DNA from: Didymodactylos carnosus
Lineage: Eukaryota > Rotifera > Eurotatoria > Philodinida > Philodinidae
Reading direction: 5' to 3'
DNA: 29,237 bases
Assembly (NCBI GenBank): GCA_905250885.1
Contig: CAJNOQ010001702.1
Location: 1 to 29,237 of the forward strand
The notes under the pieces were generated by a model. It was not told where the DNA came from. It saw only the letters and a program-made list of their open reading frames with translations, and did no database searches. The number at the start of each line of letters is the position of its first letter. The stretch's first letter is position 1. Of this stretch, positions 11,231 through 20,660 are shown piece by piece. The translations under genes were made by a program, and so were the position numbers.

Positions 11231-12513
11231 CTGAATGAACATTATCTTCGATACATTCCTAATTCAATTATTATTTTCATTGGCCATCGTAGTCATTAGT
11301 CTATTATATTTTAATTCGAAAAAGAAGTTGTTGTATTACTTCTTTATTTGAAGGATTTTTTTATCTCTATTTCGATATATATCAGAGATAAATATTTAAA
11401 ATCCTTTACATCTATTTTTATTTTGCCGTCCGATTTTTGCAAAAAATAAATGACACACCAATCTCTCTTTACACAATCATCTTATTATTTAAATAGTCGA
11501 TGCAGACAGCATTTATTCTTTGTTTCTCGATCTCGTTGCGGTTATATATAGTTCATTCGTCATCACGATGATAGCTGAATTTTTCTTTTTTTTTTTTTTT
11601 TGTTTGTTTAACAGTAAACTTTTTCTCATAATTTGATTGATTAATTAAAGCTTTTCTTAAACCAATTTTTTCTTATCAGATTTAATATTTATAATAAAAA
11701 AATTAAAGTTTAATTATAGTTGTTCTCGATGGTTCAGTATAGACAACACAATGAATGATCATTTTGTTTGCAGTATCGTTTCTCGTCAGAAAGATGAACT
11801 CGTTTCATTAAAGGGTTTCAAAAGTGCAAAAATGAAAAAGTCGAAAAACGTTTTTTCACTCATACATGGTCACTATTGAAATTAGAAGACCTCATTCTTT
11901 TTTTTAGAACAACTTAAATTACTTCTCCGGATCAGAAACCTATCCAAGTAACAACAAGTCCGATTTGGATCAAACTTTTAGGGAATATCGAAAAATAGTT
12001 ATGATAAAAGTTTGAAGGCTTCATCTATTTTTTGCTCAATAGATATCATCTGTACAAGCGTCAGAATTCAATAGACATTTTTCTTTTGACAAAATAGTTG
12101 TCCATCACAAAATAAAGCATTGTTTTTTTCGAAAAAGAAGCCAATATAACCGCAAAATGATAACTAAATAGAACAAAAGTTCACTTTTTTCCGGAAAAGA
12201 AAAGAACAATGTACAGACTTTAGAAAAAATAAATAGAAAAATGATTTACAAAGAAACAAGATCTAACTGAATCGATGATAAAAAAAACACGAAAACATTT
12301 ACTAATAGTAGTCTAGTTAAGGTTTTTTTCACTTTATATACGCTTTGATTTGCTTGGAATGTCAAAGAGGCATAAAAATAAAGAAAACAAGCGTATCACA
12401 GTATTTATAAACAAAAACAAGAAGCACGTTTTTAGATTAAAAAATGATCATATTTGAGAATCATTGCACAACATAAAAATATTGCACACCATGAAAAAAT
12501 TAGAAAAGCATTT
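11231..12513. other. Intergenic region between convergent genes
   Basis: This separates the RhoGAP stop from the glycosidase stop. It contains a canonical AATAAA at 11445-11450, a candidate poly(A) signal for the RhoGAP gene, and a T20-class run near 11585-11602. I see no coding signal or RNA gene on either strand. Confidence 0.5.
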
Positions 12514-15496
12514 TCATACACATGAGCCATCAAATTTTATTAGAAATCTTGCTCTCCATGACTGATCATCATCTTCAAATGGATACCAAAAAATATAATT
12601 TGTTTCCCAAACATTATTATGTAAATTGATCGCCATACCGTCTAATGGTAATTGATCATCATCACCGGGTGCTGGAAATGGTAAAGCGGTAGGTTGTTGA
12701 TTTTGAACAATTGGACAAGCAATTGGTGCATCTAATGTTGTCACTTTTAATGTTACATAACAATCATCGGATATACTCGTTTTACAACTAAAATGTACAC
12801 TAAATATTATTGACTCATCTATGTCTCTTCAATATTTATCGTTTAGCAATACAGAGTGTACATATTTTTCTTATAATTTACTTAAATTAAGCTTACTTGA
12901 ATGCATGTACACCTCGTTGATAGAAGGATGAATTTTTTGCCGGTTTTTGTACATCGATTTCATTATCATATAAAATTAACGTACATGTTGGTGACATTGG
13001 CAACATAAACTTAATCATTGACGCTTCACCTAATCGTGTCGACGTTTTATTTAAACCTAACCATTCTAGAAGTAACGTTGTTTCATCTAAAAATGTATAA
13101 TTTAACCATATTTCACCAAAACCACCATAATTAACAGTTGTCTCTTGATCAAGTAACATTTGTGTTAAAAATTGATTTTCATCTAACTTCGAACGATAAA
13201 ATTTTTGTACTTGTGTTAACCAAACAGCCGATTGTGGATGAGCATTAACTGTTGAATTTGGTTTGGATATACCTGGAAAAGCTAATTAAACAAAACAAGA
13301 AAAAAAAACTTTTTTTTTCAAAGCTAGCTTAATTTAGGCTATTTTACTTTACCTAGCTTAAGCTAGGTTAGAATAAGCTGCAGCTGGGTAAATGCTCCCT
13401 TAACATAGGTTAAATTAGCTCAAAAAAAATTCTTTTGCTTGAGTGAAGGATTTGAGAAATAAACTCTTCGTCATTCTACCTGGAATTCCATATGTGTGTG
13501 ACAAATGATCAAAATCCGTTTGATTGTACGTAATATAAACATAAGATGCCAATTGATATTTGTCTGTTGTCCAATATATTTTATCATCACGATAAAAACG
13601 TTTAATTGAACCATATTGGTCATCAAATGATACATGAAATGGTTCTGATGATGTTTTAAATAAAAAATAATCTTCATTTGGATTAATCTCTTGAAAATTC
13701 TCAAGATTGGGACGTTTTAGATTTGTAAATACGTGAGTTAATTCCTCTTGAATAATATCGTATAAGGGATGATTTTCAACCGTTTGTAAATATAAATTGA
13801 AAAATTCACGTTGTTCAGTCCACGCCAATCGACAATTATTATAATTTTTATTACTTTTGACAACTGCATGAAATTTTTCATTAGACCTAAGAACAAAGTT
13901 ACGTTCTCAGGTTTACATGTTCACATAAAACTAGCATAAAACTCACCAATTGATTTGGTCGTATACTCCAGGTAAACCCCATGTGTGTTCAGGAATTTTG
14001 ATTAAAAATCGACTTGCATTAATTAATTGTTCATTATCAAATTCACATAAATTTTGATCATAGCATCGAGATATTGCTCGTTGTAAAACTTGATATTGTT
14101 GTACGCGTTTCGGATCACTTCCGATACCTTGTAACCATGTATCAGATATATCACCATCAAAATATTCTAATTGAGACGAATGAGAAGAAACATCTTCGAG
14201 AAAAGATTGTAACGATGATGAAAATACACTGGCCGATGGATACGATTGTCGTAGAATTTCATGATTTTGATGAATTTCAGACAATGATTGTGGTGGACCT
14301 TGATTATCCGTACGAAATGCAAATGCGAGACCAATACCAGCTTCAGGTACGATCAATAGATCCTTTAATGAGAGTCCACCGGGTTTAGAAAATGTTGAAC
14401 CAGGATTATTTGGATAGCCAAATGAATGCCATGTGGCCAATACACTCGAATCACTATCGATGCCCCATCGAAATAAACCTTTTGGAATTTCGAGACCAGT
14501 TACAGCTAAAACAAATAAGAACAATTAAACATAGAAAGAATAAGTGTATCAGTTTTGTCTTACCATTATTAACTCCAACGGTGATCATCGGTGGATAGGT
14601 GCAATATTGTTGAAAATAAGCTTTGAATGCTTGTACAACAGATATTGGTAGCCCTGGTACATCTCTCAGACTCAGCACGCATACAACCGGTACATCAAAT
14701 CGTTTACTTAAGCTCACAGCTATGTCAAATGAAGCATTTAACGTTAATTCATCCATGAATTCATACTGCATATTCATTGCAGCAGCATGCCATGTGATGT
14801 GGCCTGATCGAATGGAATTTTCAATAAGAGCAAGCTCCTCATCACTGGGACATATCAATTTGATACCACTCAATACTAAATTTGTTGGACAATTGAAAAA
14901 TAAATCTAATAACCTAAAATTAAGAATAATTACTTTTTTAGAAAATAAAATATTAAATCAGTCTACCATGGATGAGTGGTATAAACAAATGATTCTTCCG
15001 GATAAACTTTTCTTATTTGTTCAGCTAATAGTGCTGCTCTTGGAAAATATTGATGAAAATAAATATTTAAAATATTGTTTATAAAACCGATTTTTGGTAT
15101 TCCATTGTATCCTACGTCTAAATGATTCATATTGATCACATGTATTCGACTAATATTTGATAATATTGGTTTCCAACATGACGTAGTATCTTTTTCCCAA
15201 CATATCGATGGCAAATCTTGTTCATAGTAAATTGTGCCATTAAAATGATCATTCTGATCTGTGACTAATGTCAATTGTGTATCATTGAGAAATTCTAAAT
15301 ATCCTGTAGTAAATGAGAGAGATCGTCCAGTTACAGTCACTAAATAGTGATTAAATGTTTTTGAATAATCAATGAAAAAGACGTATTGAGAATCATCGTT
15401 CACTTGTAACATTGAATAATAACCATTTAAATGAGGAAAATCAGTACATACCAAAGATGGAAAACAATAACACAAGAGTAATAAATACGAAAACAT
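12514..15496 (-). CDS. Secreted GH38-like glycosidase (DUF5054-type)
   Basis: Six exons join in phase with GT-AG borders: 15496-14967, 14913-14564, 14505-13947, 13886-13480, 13281-12897, 12787-12514, for 834 residues. Residues 1-17 form a signal peptide (MFSYLLLLCYCFPSLVC), so the enzyme is secreted or luminal. HLDVGY at 125-130 matches the H-x-D-x-G-[WY] zinc-binding motif of family 38 alpha-mannosidase-like enzymes; other family-typical segments are GHITWHAAAMN, EHTWG (466-470) and a C-terminal NNVWETNYIFWY. From family memory this is the DUF5054 branch, whose substrate is not established. The catalytic nucleophile cannot be assigned by eye. The ATG follows TTGCAG directly, which could be a trans-splice acceptor. 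HSBP1 ends 261 nt upstream on the same strand, and the gene converges with the RhoGAP gene. Confidence is high that this is a real gene, moderate on subfamily. Confidence 0.82.
13320..13425. repeat. Cluster of perfect short palindromes in an intron
   Basis: The glycosidase intron 13282-13479 holds an 18-nt perfect palindrome, ACCTAGCTTAAGCTAGGT (13351-13368). It is flanked by AAGCTAGCTT (13321-13330) and AGCTGCAGCT (about 13376-13385). The surrounding words (TAGGTTA, AGGTTAAATTAGCT) resemble the AACCTA vocabulary of the insertion at 9855-10595. It is probably the remnant of a small foldback insertion. Confidence 0.5.
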
Positions 15497-15520
15497 CTGC
15501 AATATACTAACAGATGTTTT
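15490..15520 (-). promoter_or_regulatory. Splice acceptor and hairpin over the glycosidase start codon
   Basis: On the minus strand the sequence reads AAAACATCTG, an 11-nt loop, then CAGATGTTTT, a perfect 10-bp stem. The 3' half contains the CAG acceptor and the ATG start. If the RNA folds, both the acceptor and the start codon would be paired. The loop side carries TTAGTATATTG. The element could tune splicing or translation, or be chance. Confidence 0.45.
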
Positions 15521-15757
15521 CTCAATGCTAATATTGTCAAAAAAGAGTATCCGCTAAGTGAATCAAAACGTACCATCTATTTTGTTAATCAAATGTTTTT
15601 GATGCATTTTATTGAATCATTCTGTGAACGACATATTTACAAAAGAAAACAAACAATAAAATCCAAACTCTCATTCAAAAGCGTTAAATACATAAGAAAA
15701 AACGAAAGTTCAAAGTCTATGTACAAATTTATACACAAATTTTTCTTTTCATGATTT

Positions 15758-16575
15758 TCATGTTTCTATCTTTTTTTGTTGTTGTTGTTGTTGTTGTTGT
15801 TCTTCATTTGGTAAATATGATATAATACTGGAAATATGACCTTCTAAATCATCAATACGACGACCCAGTTCATTCAGTAAAAACAAGAAAATAGTTAAGA
15901 TCAAATGAAATTAGATTGAAAAATTAATCTTAAAAGAATTCTCAGGAAACAGAAACCGGTGTCATTGTTATCACCATCATACAAGATGTCAAAAGAACGT
16001 CAATCATTGATTTTTTCAACATTAGAAGTGTATAGATGTTACCAAGTGTATTGCTCACTTTTTACATCATCGCGCGCATCTCTCAACATTTGCTTGCGAC
16101 TAAAAGAATAATCAATTGGACATACAGAATATTTTACCGCTATGCTTCGAGACGCATAGAGGAAAATGTTTTGAATCGAGGGACTTTTTCAAAAAATTGC
16201 ATTTTTGCTGAAAAATAATTATAGAAGAAAATGGAAGATTTAATTTTCCCGATGGAAAGTTTCTCGTTCTTATAGGTAGATTCTACACTTCTGGAATCAA
16301 ACAAATAAGAAATGTCTCTATTTTGCAATGATAATCGTTTTCTTTCTTTTAAAAAGGATATTTCTATTCATCACTTGATCTGTTGTTGACGTAAACTTTT
16401 CTTCTATCTGTTTGAATGTATTATTTACCTACAATAAAGCGACAGATATAACTTAAAAAAAAATAAATAAAATACATGAATTTATCTCATTACTTACATA
16501 AGCGGTAAGATTGCTCACATTTGTCAGTTCATTCAGATTGTTATTATTAATGGGTGTTTTAATTCCAGTTGACAT
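15758..16575 (-). CDS. HSBP1: Heat shock factor binding protein 1
   Basis: Small coiled-coil protein that, in animals, binds trimeric heat shock factor and dampens the heat shock response. Three exons give 87 residues: 16575-16498, 16428-16362, 15876-15758. The first intron is GT-AG (16497-16429). The second (16361-15877) begins ATATCCTTTTT and ends TTTTTAC, with TCTTAACT upstream: a U12-type AT-AC intron. Residues about 17-70 align with human HSBP1 throughout: ELTNVSNLTAYVNNTF, then IEEKFTSTTDQVMNRMNELG, then the hallmark RRIDDLEGHI. The heptad pattern is continuous across the AT-AC junction, which supports that splice. Residues 75-82 are a run of eight Gln (GTT repeat on the plus strand), followed by KKIET and TGA. 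It is upstream of, and co-oriented with, the glycosidase gene. The N-terminal 13 residues are not conserved. Confidence 0.87.
15778..15801. repeat. HSBP1: (GTT)8 trinucleotide repeat, coding for polyGln
   Basis: Eight GTT units on the plus strand read as CAA on the minus strand and encode the eight-Gln run near the HSBP1 C-terminus. It is likely length-polymorphic. Confidence 0.9.
15877..16361 (-). other. HSBP1: U12-type AT-AC intron of HSBP1
   Basis: The 485-nt intron starts with ATATCCTTTTT, matching the U12 5' splice site consensus. It contains TCTTAACT about 18 nt before its 3' end, matching the U12 branch-point consensus (TCCTTAAC). It ends in AC after a pyrimidine stretch with no AG between branch point and exon. 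Splicing phase 1 recreates an ATG (Met) codon and gives an uninterrupted HSBP1 coiled coil. No GT-AG alternative nearby restores the frame. Confidence 0.85.
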
Positions 16576-18999
16576 TTTGAAAAATCTAAAATAGATATAA
16601 TACACACAATTTTACTACACTTGTTCACAAAAATATTTCAAATCCTATGATCAATCGAATTGAATTTTTTGAAAGAATTTAAAGTAAAACAAAAAAACAT
16701 TTTTGTGTCCTATTTTGAAATAATTTATTGTAAAATAAATTAGAAAAAAACAACGATGCCGTCATTTTTTCATATGCCTTAGAAAAAAAAATCTTTTTGT
16801 TCATAAACACAGACATTGTTTCTACAGAATATAAGCCCATTTACGCATAATACACGTTAAAAAAGCTTCTTACTGACCTTTGCTTGCTTTTGTTATAGTA
16901 TATATATATATATATTGACAATGTTACAAAATGTTTAAGATATAATTAAATAGAGAGTTCTTTCAAACAATGACATTGCATTAAATAAAACTGAATTATG
17001 TAACACATGTAAAATATATGTCTAACCCATCATTGTAATCCTACTACGATTAGAAGCTTAGGGTTAGTACACTAATGAATGATTTTTTTGAGTTTTAAAA
17101 GTTCAACTAAAAATGGAAATGACTTCATCATTTATTGTTCGATTATTATCAAGATCTCTGGCTTATTACGGGAGAGAAGCTGCATGATCTACTCAAATAA
17201 TGTAAAAGAATTATCGGTGATGTTTGATAGATTTCATCGCTGACGTTGAACATATTATTGTACCATATATTACATGTTTCACATCTGGAGAACATGAGAA
17301 AGCAAAACGTATAAACCATCGCCATTTCGAATGCGACTGTAATTTTATTAGAAATTATTAGCAATCAATCCAAAATAGAGACGAAAAGTTGTTTCCAGTG
17401 GCAGAAAATAACAATCGGAACAAAAGTAAAACAGAAACAAGAACTAGCGATTATGAAAGTTTTTATCTATAATTTAACTGTAAGCTGCGCGCACGGTGAC
17501 AAGTGAAAGGAACAAAAACAATAAGCCAGGTGGGAATTAAATGAAGGTAAGAAGGATAGAACACCCAATTCTAGCTGAACAAGATGATAAAGGATAAAAT
17601 TAAGTCATAAAGTCATTAATAAAGATATGAGTTTAAACGAAGCCCCTATTTCTGGTCATATTTTATAAGAAAGTTAATGAAAAAGTGCGTGTTTACAGTT
17701 AAGCGTCATTAAGCCTTTGGTGCCGGGACACGCATATATGCTTGTTGAAGTTTCTTATCATTGCTTCTATATAACAATAAAATTTGTTTCAAAGGGTTAA
17801 TAAAATTATTCAAAGAAATTTCACTTCATTTTAGCGGCATTCATCAGTGAATAGCTGTCTGTCAATGATTTAAATCCGACCTCCTTCAGTCGGCATTATT
17901 AATAATAACCTTGATGAATTTTAAGAACTTATTTTTACACGTCAAAACAACGTATTAAATTGTCATGCAATTCTCTATGAAACAGCCAATAGTGAAATTA
18001 TTTACAAAACTATTTGATAACAACCTAAACAAAAGTGTTTATATTTTATGGTTATTTTACATTAGAAATGTTAATTACATTTGTCCATGATATTTGTATT
18101 CTACAATAATAATCACTTCAATAACATAGAAATATCATAAGGGACAGCAAAAACTCATTGGAAATTTTTTCAATAGTTTCAGCAAGTATATCGGTTAAAA
18201 TTTAACTAGCCTTGTCCTATGAGTTTTATTATTAAAATAACAAATTATAGTAAACGACATTTAGAATTTTATTACAAATACATTAGAATTTATCATTAAC
18301 TATTTATTCTATTAATCAAATATTTATAGTCTATGATATAATCCAAGTTATGTATAGTTGATAATAACTGTCGATGATCATAATATTGTATTCAAAACTA
18401 AGAAGAATAATTGTCTGTTATTCAAACATTAACCATGTGTGGTTAACATTATACTATTAAATAAACAATATATAATTATAGGAACAAGAAAAAGTATTAT
18501 ATGTAATCTACTAATGCAAACAATCTAACATCTAGGAGATAAAAGAAAGGAAAAGTTATTTTTGTACAGAATTTTTTAACTTATTTCAATCGTGTACAAA
18601 TAAATAAAAGAACAATGTTTAGAAAAACTATAGTAAATTTTATAATTATAGTCTTGTTGGAAGATAAAATTCAAAAATAGACATTATAGAGTGAGAGATG
18701 CTGGTGAATAAAACATGATATTATTTAGAATAATATTAATATTTTTTATTTTTTATTGTGATGTATTAATAGACCTAGCTAAGCGTTAATTCTAATAAAA
18801 ACGCATAATAGTAGTAATATTAAATTTTTTAGAACCTACAATGAAAATAGTAACAGAATATTCAAATAAAGATTAAACTAATAATTACAAACACGAATAG
18901 ACGAAACAAAACACACATAGAGTCTCTATCATTGTTATTGGTAATCAATCAATATACGTTTAATCTAATATAGACGAGTTTAGACGATGAACTGCATAG
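16576..18999. other. Intergenic region upstream of HSBP1
   Basis: AT-rich sequence with a short TA run near 16900-16915. No coding region, RNA gene or repeat family could be supported. It presumably includes the HSBP1 promoter close to 16600-16900, but no defined element stands out. Confidence 0.4.
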
Positions 19000-19009
19000 T
19001 ACTATTACG

Positions 19010-20290
19010 TTGTATACATCTACAAAAGTCTTACAATATGATACATATTTCATGTTATTTTTCTATTGTTTAAACTATCTAAATTCTTACATATGGATAT
19101 TGATAATCTTTCAATATATTTTCTATCTGAATACTGAACAAAAACATTATTTTGAATTATGGTTACAAAATTGTAAATGTTCATTTAGCAGAGATTTTAT
19201 TTATTCATTTGGTAATTTTATTTTTCAATTCATATACCAGTGAATCAAATGTTACAACAAATATCGATATTTATGATCAACGTATATTTATGATAACGTA
19301 TGATCAATTTTGATGTTTATTTCCACAATGGATTTCTAATTAGTCAAAATCATACAAAATCGATGTTTCCTAATGGCTATTTAACAGTGTGTGAATCCTT
19401 TCTTTTGCGTAAAAATTTAAAAGATTCGGAAAAAGTTTGAAATCGATTGGCTGTATTGGTTGATTATTTTAAACTAAATTTTTATATGCATAATCAATTC
19501 TGTAAACGTTATTTTTTTAATTTATTAAACGAGATGCATTCTGAAAGTAGCCAAATAGATTTCAGAAGTCTTCCGTGTTTACCTTCAATATTCATAAGAA
19601 AATCATACAACTTTTAATTTAGAAAACTTGACTTCTTTTTTGCTTTTACTACATGAGCATCAATATTTTGAACAGGTAGTGCTGAGCGCTGTGAACAACT
19701 GTTAAGACTACATTGTCAACTAATTATTCAATACTATTGCTGGCTGACGCCAACCTCAGATCTCATTGTAACCGTAGTTTGTCAATATTTCGATGCTCTT
19801 ACCTAAAATATAGATGAATCTGGTGACGTTTTAATGTTTCAGCGAATACTGTTGCACTTCTAAATTTATCTTAATAATCTTCTTTAAATTAATTCATATC
19901 ATTTGCATATTGTTTTTTCTAATTCTGTATTACTGTTCTTCTCAGCAATGGTGAATGGGACCTAATTCGAGTTTTAATTCATCAGCATCATTTAGATAAA
20001 ATACACAATTTTTAATAAATTGTTTCTGTAGATTAATGTGAAGATGGTGCAATGATGACATTAAAAAAAATTTTAATTACAACTGTCAGCTTGACATTAA
20101 TTAAGTGTTAATACGGTATCAGCATATATTCTATCAATAAACAAAGAGAAGAACTTCAACAAGGTGTATGTTTATTGATTCAGATTTAACAAAAAGATTG
20201 TAATTGAAAAGAAGATTTAGTTTTTGAGTTAGTTACTCAAAATACATAGAAAAGGATCGCAACAGTTAGTAGAAGAGTGCTGAGACTGTG
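19010..20290 (+). pseudogene. Decayed unidentified protein-coding gene
   Basis: Several long open segments follow each other on the plus strand, in an order that suggests one gene with stops. They are 19010-19243; 19300-19437 and 19441-19614 in one frame, separated by a TGA; 19672-19803 and 19807-19860 in the same frame, separated by a TAA; then 19944-20012 and 20040-20247 in another frame with several stops. Peptides look protein-like, for example RLAVLVDYFKLNFYMHNQFC, CEQLLRLHCQLIIQYYCWL and GEWDLIRVLIHQHHLDKIHN. A CTGTTCTTCTCAG acceptor-like string precedes 19946. Helix-rich, Leu/Phe-rich composition suggests an alpha-helical protein; I cannot name the family. Random AT-rich DNA should average a stop about every 12-13 codons, so this clustering is unlikely but not conclusive. 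Confidence 0.42.
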
Positions 20291-20495
20291 ATTATCGCAG
20301 TAGAATTCACAGAATATATTGTTCTTTGTCTGTAATATTTTTTATATTTATCAACAGACTCCAAATATTTCTCAATCCCTATTTAATAATACACTGGTGA
20401 TTTTTGTTTTGTTGAAATATATTAGAAGTAGATATTGGAAAAATTGTTACAATCAACATAAAAAATGGAAAAATTGAGTGGTGATGAGGACCTGG

Positions 20496-20660
20496 ACGGT
20501 GTTTCATAAAAACTCTTAAGTGCTCGACTTAACTAAGGCTAGACTTAGTTAAACTTAAGTGTATAAAATGAACACGTAAGTATACAAAACGGAGACTTAA
20601 GTATGACTTAAATCTAGACTTAGTTAAGTCGAGCACTTACGAATTTTTATGAAACACCCT
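20496..20660. mobile_element. Foldback MITE, 165 bp
   Basis: The ends are inverted: GGTGTTTCATAAAAA on the left and TTTTTATGAAACACC on the right. The match continues through AAGTGCTCGACTTAACTAAG and its complement, so the arms reach about 45 bp. The interior has further CTTAAGT/ACTTAAG words. No coding capacity and no clear target-site duplication. Typical of a miniature inverted-repeat element, family unknown. Confidence 0.75.

Noticed and set aside
14074-15084. Plus-strand open frames opposite the glycosidase exons
   Set aside because: They are antisense shadows of exons that join in phase and match a known family.
15758-16575. BRK1 (SCAR/WAVE subunit) instead of HSBP1
   Set aside because: The IEEKF...DQV..RM...RRIDDLE order and heptad spacing match HSBP1 along its whole length, not BRK1.
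17149-17364. Minus-strand open frame of 71 codons
   Set aside because: No ATG at the start, no recognisable motif, and length only slightly above chance for the region.
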